Assembly: GCA_963829235.1 (NCBI GenBank)
Contig: CAWHIF010000001.1
Location: 62,001-126,000 of the forward strand
Length of the DNA: 64,000 bases
Direction of reading: 5' to 3'
Source of the DNA: Bog-756 sp963829235
GTDB lineage: Bacteria > Actinomycetota > Acidimicrobiia > Acidimicrobiales > RAAP-2
Part shown: piece after piece, positions 43,185 to 52,175 of the stretch
Layout of the letters: every line of letters begins with the position of its first letter
How positions within the stretch are numbered: the first letter of the stretch is position 1
Program-made: the position numbers and the translations under genes
The notes under the pieces: generated by a model
What the model was told of the DNA's origin: nothing
Seen by the model: only the letters and a program-made list of their open reading frames with translations
Database searches by the model: none

Positions 43185-43994
43185 ATGCAAGACGCAACGA
43201 AGTGGATCATGGCGTTCGTGCCAGGTGCGACTGTCGTGTTCACCCTGATCGGCCTGATTCCGAAACTCTCAGATGTACGAGCCGATTCAATGGCGCGATC
43301 ACATGCGATCCTCTGGATCTCTCTGGGAGTGTCCGCGTCCGTTGTGGCAATCCTTGTGGCTGTCCCCGTCCTAACGGCGGGCCCTGCTGGCTGGGGAGCT
43401 CTGATGGCAGCGATAGCCAATGATCAGAACACAGCCCAAGTAGGTGGACCATCAAGTAGAACCCTCTCGGCGGAGCTGAATAGTGAAGGCGTTCTTGCCC
43501 TCTATGGCTATTGGTCAACCGACCAGTTCTTTGACGCCCTCGACAACGAAGACCCGGCGCTCTTACCAGTCGCTGTCGCTGCCGGAAGCACCGCGATGGA
43601 TTTTGCAGCGTTTCGAACAGTGCGTGGTCGATTTTGGAAATTCGCAATCATAGGTGGAGTCGCCCTGATCGGAAGCATTGCGTGTTTGATATCTGCAGCA
43701 ACAACCATCGCAGATGCGCCTTCCGCTCCCGCTCAAATAGCCACCCCTCTGGAGGTCAAGATCAGTCCCACCCCTTCTGGCCGGGCTGCTATCGACAAGG
43801 CGGCCGGATGCCAGACGATTGGATACGTCGTAGCGTGGGCGATTGGTGGCGACATCGTTAGCCCGCTTCTAATCATCGACGCTCAGAAAACAGGGTGTCG
43901 TCCAGCCACCCTTGACTGGAATCCCGTCTGGGGACCACCAGTGCCGTTGCAAGCTCTTCCTTCACGCGCTCGACCAGCGACTGGGGGTGTATGA
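43185..43994 (+). CDS. Membrane protein of unknown function, possibly 5'-truncated
   Basis: A 269-residue frame with three or four hydrophobic segments: AFVPGATVVFTLIGLIP, ILWISLGVSASVVAILVAVPVL, FAIIGGVALIGSIACLISA and a weaker one near 235. A soluble loop of about 80 residues follows the second. ATG 43185 has AGGAGG 12 nt upstream. The same frame stays open for about 70 codons upstream and encodes a Pro-rich repeat (three copies of GGPTTP) and VYRRASSSMQDATKW, with no start codon before an in-frame TAA at 42966. The original gene may therefore have begun earlier. Family not recognised. Confidence 0.5.
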   Translation: MQDATKWIMAFVPGATVVFTLIGLIPKLSDVRADSMARSHAILWISLGVSASVVAILVAVPVLTAGPAGWGALMAAIANDQNTAQVGGPSSRTLSAELNSEGVLALYGYWSTDQFFDALDNEDPALLPVAVAAGSTAMDFAAFRTVRGRFWKFAIIGGVALIGSIACLISAATTIADAPSAPAQIATPLEVKISPTPSGRAAIDKAAGCQTIGYVVAWAIGGDIVSPLLIIDAQKTGCRPATLDWNPVWGPPVPLQALPSRARPATGGV

Positions 43995-44154
43995 GTCGAC
44001 TGGGCGAAGTTATCCACGAATATCGCCTTGTGGCATGACGTGGAAGACGTTCTTGGCACCCACAACCCACTGCCAGGGGACGACCCAGCTTCTGCGCCTT
44101 CGCACTCGTCAGAGAAATCCCCATCCAATTGGGGCAGCGTTGCTACCGTGCCCT

Positions 44155-44700
44155 ATGGACCACGTCTCCTGGCCAACGGTCGCTATATCCGCAGGCATTT
44201 CCGCCCTCGTTTCAGCCCTTGTAACACTCTCTACGGATTTCTTCGCGCGGCCCAGCCTCGAAGCTCGCAAGGAGCGCATCCTCCTTCGTCATCGTGCCAA
44301 AAGAGACTTTCTCTCGATTCTCGGCCGAATCGAGCTTGCCGCAGGAATGCTTGAGGCCTCCGAGACTGGGCAGGGGGCATATCTCGACGAGCTACTCTCT
44401 CTGCAACGTCAGTCAATCCCCGACCTGTGTTCCGATCTCAACGACCGGTTAGTCGACTTCGTTGCCGGTGAGCCGAGCCAGGTCCGCCACATCACGGGCC
44501 TCGCTCTGGGCCGCATTCTTGCACTGGCCACCTCCTCACAGAGACCAGACGCGCAAGCAGGCGCAGAAATAGGCACCAGTGCCATCGCCATCCACGCCGT
44601 CCTGGCAACATCCAAAAGGCACTTCATCAAACGCCGTTCCCGGATTCGTCACGCTCAGAAGGTGAACCAATATTTCTCGGCGCCCATCTCATCAACTTAA
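44155..44700 (+). CDS. Hypothetical membrane-anchored protein
   Basis: A 181-residue protein with one N-terminal membrane segment (VAISAGISALVSALVTLSTDFF) followed by a mainly helical cytoplasmic domain rich in Arg (EARKERILLRHRAKRDFLSILGRIELAAGML) and a basic C-terminus (TSKRHFIKRRSRIRHAQ). No known family was recognised. The frame is open upstream, but ATG 44155 places the membrane helix correctly. It ends just before the IS256 remnant. Confidence 0.5.
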   Translation: MDHVSWPTVAISAGISALVSALVTLSTDFFARPSLEARKERILLRHRAKRDFLSILGRIELAAGMLEASETGQGAYLDELLSLQRQSIPDLCSDLNDRLVDFVAGEPSQVRHITGLALGRILALATSSQRPDAQAGAEIGTSAIAIHAVLATSKRHFIKRRSRIRHAQKVNQYFSAPISST

Positions 44701-44880
44701 GCTAAAGCCGAGTCCTGCTGGAGCACTGTCCTGTGCAACCCCGATTCGACCTGAAAACAGAAATTCGAGGCCGAAAGGTTGACGACCCCCCGAGTGGTGT
44801 AGTTCGCGGGGTCCGCCACTGAATGGTGGTCACCGGGCGATCTTCGGTTGAAACGCAAAGCTCAACCAAGGAGACACCCA

Positions 44881-45309
44881 GTGACCATCACCAATACTGA
44901 CCTCAACGAACTCCTCGACGCGATCCGCGCCGGCGGAGACATCGACGTCGTGCGGCGAGGTGTGGAGCTCATGCTCCAGGCCCTGATCGACGCCGAGGCG
45001 ACAGATCGGATCGGGGCCGAGCGTTTCGAGCGCACGACGTCTCGGACCACCCAGCGCAACGGAACCCGGGACCGACTGCTCTCGACCAAGGCCGGGGACG
45101 TGGATCTGAAGATCCCGAAGCTCCGGGAGGGCAGTTTCTTTCCGAGCATTCTCGAGCGCCGACGGCGGATCGACCGGGCCCTGTTCGCTGTGGTCATGGA
45201 GGCCTACGTGCACGGGGTGTCGACGAGGAAGGTAGACGACCTGGTGACCGTGTGGGTGCCGAGAATGTCATCCGCCGACTCTGATCAGGTCTTTCGTGAA
45301 CTGGCCTGA
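44881..45309 (+). pseudogene. IS256-family (mutator) transposase, truncated
   Basis: GTG 44881 follows AAGGAG. The N-terminal part is clear: LIDAEATDRIGAERFERTTSRTTQRNG...LLSTKAGDVDLKIPKLREGSFFPSILERRRRIDRALFAVVMEAYVHGVSTRKVDDLV. After that, the sequence is diverged (MSSADSDQVFRELA stands where MSKSEVSRIC... is usual) and meets a stop at 45307. About 260 residues with the catalytic DDE are missing. Another transposase begins at once, so the element was cut by a second insertion. Confidence 0.85.
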
Positions 45310-45326
45310 TCCGACGAAACTGGGCC

Positions 45327-46376
45327 ACGGCTCTTTCGTTTCTCTATCTCGCCTTCGTCAGACTTCTCCAGTTGGCGCTCCTTGGTCGCAGGGAGAGCGA
45401 CGAGCTGGCCATTGAGATTGTCATGCTCCGCCACGAGGTTGCCGTGCTCCGTCGTCAGGTCGTCCGACCGGCCCTCCGACCTCCCGATCGAGCCCTGTTC
45501 GCCGGGCTGAGTCGGCTGCTTGATCGGCGACGTCGAGGAAGGTTCTTCGTGCAACCCGAGACCCTGCTCAGGTGGCATCGGGACCTGGTCCGGCGAAAAT
45601 GGATCTATGCCCACCGCCCTGGTCGTCCGAGCATCCCAGCTGGCACTGTTGAGATCGTCTTGCGGCTGGCCCAGGAGAACCCCAGCTGGGGCCACCGGAG
45701 GATCCAGGGTGAGCTCGCCAGGATGGGAGTGGTCTTGGCCCCCTCGAGCGTCTGGGCCATCCTGCACCGGCACAACGTCGATCCATCACCGATGCGGACA
45801 GGACCCAGCTGGAATGAGTTCCTTCGAAGCCAAGAGTCATCCGCGCTGGCCTGCGACTTCTTCACCGTTCGACACGGTGCTGCTGAAACGGCTCTACGTG
45901 CTGTTCTTCATCGAGATCGACACCCGACGGGTGTATGTGATGGAGGTCACGGCTCATCCGACTGGAGCATGGGCTGTTCAACAGGCCCGCAGCCTCAGCA
46001 TGATGCTTGCCAACCGCGCTCACACAGTCAAGTTTCTCATCAGGGACCGAGACACCAAGTTCACCTCGAGTTCCGACGAGGTATTTCGGTCTGAGGGCAT
46101 CCGGATATCCGCACCCCAATCCGGGCACCACGGGCCAACGCCTTCGCCGAGCGCTTCGTCGGCACCATCCGTCGTGAGTGTCTCGACCGGATGCTGAGCT
46201 TTGGTCACCGTCATCCAGAGAACGTGCGTGCTGCAACCACCACCGACCGTATCGCGCTCTTGAGCAGCAGGCTCCACTGACGGTGGGGACGAATCCGGCG
46301 TCAATCGGTGATCCTGACCTCTCCCAACTACGAAGAACCGCCAAGCTCGGTGGTCTCGTCCGCGAATACGAACTAG
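45327..46376 (+). pseudogene. DDE integrase-core transposase (rve type), multiple frameshifts
   Basis: The first frame encodes FLYLAFVRLLQLALLGRRESDELAIEIVMLRHEVAVLRRQV, an N-terminal helical region, and GHRRIQGELARMGVVLAP; it breaks near 45875. The second frame continues DTVLLKRLYVLFFIEIDTRRVYVMEVTAHPTGAW and FLIRDRDTKFTSS, then breaks near 46110. A third gives ANAFAERFVGTIRRECLDRML, and a fourth HRPYRALEQQAPLTVG and LGGLVREYELAA. At least three indels make it a dead gene. It is related to, but not the same as, the copies at 47110 and 55600. Confidence 0.85.
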
Positions 46377-47040
46377 CAGCGTTAGGTCCTTGGAAGGCAT
46401 TTTCGGCACCCACAAGGTCCAATCCGACGACCTCATCGCCAATGGTGCAGACGACACCGATCTGGTCGGAGATCAGCTCGATCCGATCGAGGTCGTCGAC
46501 CGCACGGCCTTCGACCCCACCCTGGACATCTCGGAGGGTTGCCGTCCCTGAGTCGACACCGTGAGCGACTGATTGGCGCTCGACCTCGTCCCACACGCGA
46601 TGCTAATCAGATCGACGACTTGAGGCGTCGCCTGTTCGCGGCTCCAAACTGGCGGTCTTGGCGGCCCGTAACGATCCGGGTGCATGCCTGTTCGAGGCGG
46701 ACATAGCCCGTCTCGATCCCCAACGACCCGCTTCGACGCACGAGACCGGCACATCGATCAGAGTCCGCGGAGGGCAGAGCACGGTCCCGTTCATCGTGCG
46801 GTCCTGATCCCCACCGACGAGCAACTCCCCCTCGACGAGCAGAATCGGCACGTCGGCCAGGTTGGTCACTGAAAGAAGCGGTACCTCGTGCGGATCACGT
46901 TCGCTTACCTCGATCAGCCGTCCTTCGTACGCCTGCGGTCCCGTCAGGTACGGGGGACCGTCCACCTTCGCACTGGTCAATGGGAAGACTCGCAGCCTCC
47001 CACAGCAACACCGTCGCCCAACTCCACTCAAACTCGACCT
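46377..47040 (-). pseudogene. ARPP-1 (DUF6569)-like protein, frameshifted and truncated
   Basis: On the reverse strand, the N-terminal part reads PPYLTGPQAYEGRLIEVSER, VPILLVEGELLVGGDQDRTMNGTVL and IDVPVSCVEAGRW, matching the ARPP-1 domain as I recall it. It breaks near 46640. The C-terminal part resumes in another frame as WDEVERQSVAHGVDSGTATLRDV and QIGVVCTIGDEVVGLDLVGAENAF, then ends at the transposase wreck. Transposon ends lie on both sides, so the gene was squeezed and decayed between insertions. Confidence 0.6.
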
Positions 47041-48331
47041 GTAGGGCACCAAAGCCTCAATTGGGCCACCAGACTGGCCCTTCTCATCAGCCGTCGGTCA
47101 TTATCCAGCGTGGCTTTCTCGCTCCTTTACAGCGGCTTGTGCCGAATCTTCGGGCTCGTCATGTCTCGTCGACAAAGTGAGTCGGAAAAGGACGTCGAAA
47201 TCATGGTGCTCCGTCACCAGGTGCTGATTCTCGAACGGCAGCTCCACACCCGGGTTCGCTATCGACCTGCCGATCGAGCAATCCTCGCTGCCCTCAGCCG
47301 ACTGCTTACTCGCTACCGTTGGAGGTCCTTCCTGGTCACGCCTGACACGCTGTTGCGTTGGCATCGCGAAGCAACCAAACACAGGTGGCAGCGATGGCGG
47401 AGGCAGCGTGGCCCTGGTCGACCTCCGATGAGCGACGAATTGGTTGCTCTCATCATTCGCCTCGGTCGGGAAAATCGGAGCTGGGGATGCGTCCGGATCC
47501 AGGGCGAGCTCCGAAAGCTCGGGGTCTGGGTCTCGGCCACGTCTGTGCGGAGAGTCCTGCGTCGAGCTGGCCTGGGACCTGCCCCACGGGGTGGCCCCAC
47601 CTGGTCGGAGTTCCTTCGGGCCCAGGCCCATAGCGTCCTGGCCACGGACTTCTTCACCGTGGACACGGTGTCGCTCAAACAGGTCTACGTGCTGTTCGTA
47701 ATCGAGTTGTCGACTCGGGAGGTGCACGTCCTCGGCGTCACCGCACATCCAACCGCTGCCTTCGTCACCCAGGTGGCGTCGGAACTTCGTCGGAGACCTG
47801 GTCGACCGCGGTCGTTCCAGCAGATTCCTGATCCGGGATCGGGACACCAAGTTCACGACCAGCTTCGACGAGGTGTTCCGTTCCGAGGGCATCCGGGTGA
47901 TCAAGACCCCGGTCCGATCCCCTCGGGCCAATGCCCATGCCGAACGCTGGGTCAGAACCGTGCGGGCAGAGTGCCTGGACCGGGTGCTCATCCTGGGCCA
48001 TCGCCACCTCCAGCGGGTCCTTCGGGAGTACGTTCGCCACTACAACCGACAGCGGCCGCACCGGGGGATCAACCTTGGCATGCCCACTCCTGCTGGGGCC
48101 CTCACGACGCCGGCTTCGTCGATCAACGTCATTCGTCACGACGTGCTGGGCGGCCTCATCCACGAGTACCACCCGGTGGCCGCGTAGCCAGGGGAATATA
48201 TGGAGCCGGCAGACTTGAGTTGAAACTGTCGAGGGACGCCGAGCCTTCAAGGCGCCGCTGCCATTGCCTGCGCCTCGGTCGCAGCCCTTATTGCATGAGT
48301 GCGAACCTGGCTGCGGATTCTGGTGTCCGTA
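47041..48331 (+). mobile_element. IS element, copy 1 (related to 55531-57388)
   Basis: The left end TGTAGGGCACCAA is identical to the left end of the copy at 55531. The encoded transposase is also closely related. The right end is not well defined; CTGGTGTCCGTA (48320-48331) may be a decayed version of TTGGTGCCCTACA. Similarity to copy 2 continues a short way past the transposase stop. Orientation is the same as copy 2. Confidence 0.7.
47110..48187 (+). pseudogene. rve-type transposase, one frameshift
   Basis: A 359-codon homologue of the intact gene at 55600. GTG 47110 begins AFSLLYSGLCRIFGLV; the helix-turn-helix SWGCVRIQGELRKLGVWVSATSVRRVLRRAG and first catalytic Asp in VLATDFFTVD are intact. 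One extra base near 47785 shifts the frame; the rest continues as FLIRDRDTKFTTSFDEVF and ANAHAERWVRTVRAECLDR. A single indel makes it inactive unless programmed frameshifting occurs, which I doubt because the intact copy lacks it. Confidence 0.85.
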
Positions 48332-48396
48332 TCTGAGTGGAGCCTGGTCCCTGCTAACCGGCGATTGAGTTCGGCTATGCAGTTGTGATGTTGGAA

Positions 48397-51186
48397 TTAC
48401 GGTCCCGAACCTGTAACTGACATGTCGGATGACCCGGTCGCGGTGGTGTCGACTCGGAGCAGGACCGACCACGTCCCGGTGCCGTCCAACTGGTCGGGTC
48501 CGATGCTCAGCGAGAACGGGCTACCGGTGCCGCACCCGGAGGCGGAATCCAAAACGTTCCCCTGGGGGTCGATCAGGTACAGCCAGGCGCAGCCCTGGTA
48601 GTCGCTCGTCGTCACGTTCGTCGCCACGACGTCGATCCACTCTCCGTCCTGGCCGGTGAAGGTCAGCTCTGGCTGCTGGCCGGGGTAGGTCACATCGAGT
48701 GCGGTCGAAGCACCGTTGACGGGCACCGTCCCCACGCTGGCGGGAGTGGTCACGACTATGTCGGATGACCCGGTCGCGGTGGTGTCGACTCGGAGCAGGA
48801 CCGACCACGTCCCGGTGCCGTCCAACTGGTCGGGTCCGATGCTCAGCGAGAACGGGCTACCGGTGCCGCACCCGGAGGCGGAATCCAAAACGTTCCCCTG
48901 GGGGTCGATCAGGTACAGCCAGGCGCAGCCCTGGTAGTCGCTCGTCGTCACGTTCGTCGCCACGACGTCGATCCACTCTCCGTCCTGGCCGGTGAAGGTC
49001 AGCTCTGGCTGCTGGCCGGGGTAGGTCACATCGAGTGCGGTCGAAGCACCGTTGACGGGCACCGTCCCCACGCTGGCGGGAGTGGTCACGACTATGTCGG
49101 ATGACCCGGTCGCGGTGGTGTCGACTCGGAGCAGGACCGACCACGTCCCGGTGCCGTCCAACTGGTCGGGTCCGATGCTCAGCGAGAACGGGCTACCGGT
49201 GCCGCACCCGGAGGCGGAATCCAAAACGTTCCCCTGGGGGTCGATCAGGTACAGCCAGGCGCAGCCCTGGTAGTCGCTCGTCGTCACGTTCGTCGCCACG
49301 ACGTCGATCCACTCTCCGTACTGGCCGGTGAAGGTCAGCTCTGGCTGCTGGCCGGGGGTCGCGACATCCAAGGGAACAGCCGGACCATCCACAGTCACCG
49401 TGCCGGGACCCGGCTGTGAGGAGCCGACATCAAGCGAGTTCGAGCTGCCCTCATGGTAGTTCGGGTCCGTGCCGTTTGCGTCATACGTCGCCGTGACCTG
49501 AGCGTCTTCGGATTCGGCATCAACGGTACAGCTACCTACGTAAGTCGTCCCAGAACCACTCAGGGTCGGAGTCGTGCAACTTGCTCCGTTGCCGTCGGAA
49601 ACCACTGCACCTTCCGACGGGGCTGGATCGCCTGCCGGGATACTCACGGTCACTTGATACGTGTTGTCGCCTGGCTGGGGAGTTCCAGCCGGATCCGAGA
49701 GTTGAACTAGAGGAGTGACCGGGCTGTGGGGCCATGGTCCCTGAGCCTGCGCGAGCACGTAGCAGCTCGCGATCACGTCGTCATCTGTGTAGCTGAGGTC
49801 GAACACAGGAGCTATAAGCCCAGCGCCGGCATCAATGCACCCTTTCAGCGTCCACCACGGGTTGTCGGAAGTGTTGGCATCAAAATCAAGGGCGACGTCG
49901 ACGCTCACCTCTGGGCCCGCTACGCCATAAAGTAAAAGGTCAAGCTCTGGGCCAACGGAGAAGTCTGCGGAAGCCGCATCGGTTGCGGTCACCGGCGACG
50001 GTGAGAAGCTGTGGGTGAAGCTGGAGACCGGGCTGTACTTTCCGTTCTGGTACTGGATCCCCGCGGTGACATCGGCCTCTTGAGTGAATCCAGCAGTGAC
50101 ACTCGCGGTGATCGAGCCGTCTCCTTGGAGATAGAACTGGAGTTCCGGGATAACCACCACCGGCACCACGCCAACGAAGACGACAATGGGGTCAAAGTCG
50201 ATCGGTTCGAGGAGGAGCGGCGTCGGCGAGAGTTCACACTCGGCACCGGCCTCCGCCGTTGCTGACAGGGAAGCCGATTCGTCGACCGTTCCGGTGAGCG
50301 AGGCGTAGCTCACGCCCGTCAGACCAACATCAACGGTCATGTCGATCGTTGGCGTAACAGCGAGGGAGCCAGATACCGTGATCGGCGGACCTAACGAGCA
50401 ATCGAGCGGGCTGTCGACATCCTCGGTGACCGGCCCATCGTCGAGTGAGCGGAGGCGACCCTGGGTTCGCCCGGTGTGGCTAGCGCCCCTAGCAGTCTCA
50501 GGTAGCCGCGGGGATCCTTGAACGTCGCCTTCGGTAAGCGTCGTGGAGAGTTGGATTGCACCCCCGCCAAAGGCCTCATGGAGCGTCGCCTGCTTGACAT
50601 CCAGCGTCTGCACTCCGCCGCTCCTCGAGACCACCTTCGTGACCTGCATCAGATAGCCATGTCGCGACGCGACCGCAACTCCGCTCGCGAGGACATCACC
50701 GACGCCCAGGTCCTTTTGGCCCTTCACCTTCAGTACCGAACCGGTAAAGGAAACGGTATCGGGAGCAGATATGACCACCGTCGTCTTCTTCACGAAGTCA
50801 ATGAAGTTGACGGCAGCCGTTCCTACTTTGCCGCGCGCCAGGGACACCTTGATGTGCCCATCTGTCGCGTAGTAGACGCCAGCGCTCGCGGGGATCGGAT
50901 TGCTAGTGATCGAATAGGCACCAGCGGCAACCTCGGAGAAGGTTGTAGTCGTGTGGATCGACTTGTCGAACTTGCTCGGTCCCAGCACCTTCACAACGGC
51001 TACCTTGCCGGCCGGAACATGTTCGACCTTTACGACAAGCGTCGTCACCTTCGATGCAACAGCGGCGCCGACGGAGCCGCTGGGCATCACTGCGAGGGAT
51101 GTGACCGGCACTGTGACGAGCGCCAGCATCAAGCACACGGCGCCGACCCTCGAGATCCCCGGGATGGTCATCTTTCGCGCCAACAT
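48397..51186 (-). CDS. Large secreted protein with three C-terminal 112-residue repeats
   Basis: A 929-residue exported protein. A signal peptide (GAVCLMLALVTVPVTSLAV) is followed by beta-rich domains of unknown family; mid-protein there is a region with repeated acidic/aromatic strands (VVFVGVVPVVVIPELQFYLQGDG). A Cys-containing domain (ASCTTPTLSGSGTTYVGSC) precedes three near-identical 112-residue modules, each with PGQQPELTFTGQ, EWIDVVATNVTTSDYQGCAW and GTGTWSVLLRVDTTATGSSD. The modules resemble bacterial pre-peptidase-like beta-sandwiches. AAGGAGG lies 7 nt before ATG 51186. No anchor or sorting signal is visible, so it may be released or bound non-covalently. Confidence 0.75.
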   Translation of the reverse strand: MLARKMTIPGISRVGAVCLMLALVTVPVTSLAVMPSGSVGAAVASKVTTLVVKVEHVPAGKVAVVKVLGPSKFDKSIHTTTTFSEVAAGAYSITSNPIPASAGVYYATDGHIKVSLARGKVGTAAVNFIDFVKKTTVVISAPDTVSFTGSVLKVKGQKDLGVGDVLASGVAVASRHGYLMQVTKVVSRSGGVQTLDVKQATLHEAFGGGAIQLSTTLTEGDVQGSPRLPETARGASHTGRTQGRLRSLDDGPVTEDVDSPLDCSLGPPITVSGSLAVTPTIDMTVDVGLTGVSYASLTGTVDESASLSATAEAGAECELSPTPLLLEPIDFDPIVVFVGVVPVVVIPELQFYLQGDGSITASVTAGFTQEADVTAGIQYQNGKYSPVSSFTHSFSPSPVTATDAASADFSVGPELDLLLYGVAGPEVSVDVALDFDANTSDNPWWTLKGCIDAGAGLIAPVFDLSYTDDDVIASCYVLAQAQGPWPHSPVTPLVQLSDPAGTPQPGDNTYQVTVSIPAGDPAPSEGAVVSDGNGASCTTPTLSGSGTTYVGSCTVDAESEDAQVTATYDANGTDPNYHEGSSNSLDVGSSQPGPGTVTVDGPAVPLDVATPGQQPELTFTGQYGEWIDVVATNVTTSDYQGCAWLYLIDPQGNVLDSASGCGTGSPFSLSIGPDQLDGTGTWSVLLRVDTTATGSSDIVVTTPASVGTVPVNGASTALDVTYPGQQPELTFTGQDGEWIDVVATNVTTSDYQGCAWLYLIDPQGNVLDSASGCGTGSPFSLSIGPDQLDGTGTWSVLLRVDTTATGSSDIVVTTPASVGTVPVNGASTALDVTYPGQQPELTFTGQDGEWIDVVATNVTTSDYQGCAWLYLIDPQGNVLDSASGCGTGSPFSLSIGPDQLDGTGTWSVLLRVDTTATGSSDMSVTGSGP
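48422..49356 (-). repeat. 336-bp tandem repeat, three copies
   Basis: The block starting ATGTCGGATGACCCGGTCGC recurs at 48422, 48758 and 49094, a period of exactly 336 bp (112 codons). Copies 1 and 2 look identical by eye over almost their whole length; the third differs at its outer edge. Near-identity at DNA level points to recent expansion or ongoing gene conversion. Confidence 0.95.
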
Positions 51187-51430
51187 CAGCCCGCCTCCTT
51201 TGCGCGACTAAATCGGTACTTCGTCAACATCAGCAGTCCCGCCCTTTCTCCAGTCCGAAGATATTTAGTAGAGAGCTCCGCCTCGTCGATGGCGACTTTC
51301 CGGGTTGCCCGGCCGACCCTCTCGTGCGATTGTCCCTGCTAGCATGACAAGGAGCGCCGCGCGATCGACAAGAAAAAATGTGCGCGATCTGCGACGTAGA
51401 ACGCGCACGTCCGGGGTCTACAATGGTCGA

Positions 51431-52135
51431 GTGATCCGGCCATTACGAGTGGTCGTCGTGGATGACGATGACCTGAGTCGCAGGGGTATCGCCGAGTTGC
51501 TCGGAGATCGATCGGAGCTCAAAGTCGTCGATTCATTTACGCACGTGCAGGCTATGGACCGCCCACGGTGGGACGATATCGATGTCGTGATGGTGGATGC
51601 CGCTGATGAGCGCCTAGGAGGGGATCAATTCCCGGGGGTCGAAGTCGTTGAGACGATCAGACTGCACGGTGGATCTCGAGCCAAAGTGCACGTGGTCACC
51701 GGCCACTTCTTCGACGACGCCATCCGGCGGAGAATGCGAGAGGCCGGCGCTGACTTCTTCCACAACCGGCTTGACCTCCATGACACTTCCGTCCTCTACG
51801 GTGCAGTCCTGGATGCTGGAGACGTGACCAGGACTGGCGTACCCGCGGAATCAGACCCGGAAACGACCTTTCGCCTCGGCGTGACCGAGGCGACTCGAGT
51901 CAACCGGGCGGTCCGTTACGCCGAGGGGCACCCTGTCCAAGAGGACGTCGGGGGAGGCGGTGGGAGGCGCTCCCGGGCAAAATTGCACTACCGCCTTCGA
52001 TTCGCCCGTGAGACCGGACTCAACCCTGTGAACGCCGACGGACGCCCTCCCGACCGAGAACAGGATGCCCCGTCCCTCCCCCAGATTCAGCGATTTCTCG
52101 AATGGGCCACCAAGGTGAAGGACCGGCGCCACTAG
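51431..52135 (+). CDS. Response regulator receiver protein with novel C-terminal part
   Basis: A 234-residue protein. A receiver domain starts VIRPLRVVVVDDDDLSRRGIAELLGDRSE; the predicted phospho-Asp lies in VVMVDAADERLG near residue 56. The conserved Lys and Thr positions are less clear (HVVTGHFFDDAIRRRMREAGADFF). The C-terminal 80 residues (LPQIQRFLEWATKVKDRRH at the end) may be a divergent DNA-binding domain, though no standard HTH is obvious. GTG 51431. It lies 40 bp before a large membrane protein, its likely partner. Confidence 0.75.
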   Translation: MIRPLRVVVVDDDDLSRRGIAELLGDRSELKVVDSFTHVQAMDRPRWDDIDVVMVDAADERLGGDQFPGVEVVETIRLHGGSRAKVHVVTGHFFDDAIRRRMREAGADFFHNRLDLHDTSVLYGAVLDAGDVTRTGVPAESDPETTFRLGVTEATRVNRAVRYAEGHPVQEDVGGGGGRRSRAKLHYRLRFARETGLNPVNADGRPPDREQDAPSLPQIQRFLEWATKVKDRRH

Positions 52136-52175
52136 ACGACTTGACGATGCGGAACGCCCAGACGATGCTATCTGC

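Noticed and set aside
48429..49331. Three identical short forward frames
   Set aside because: They are antisense shadows of the 336-bp coding repeat in the secreted protein.
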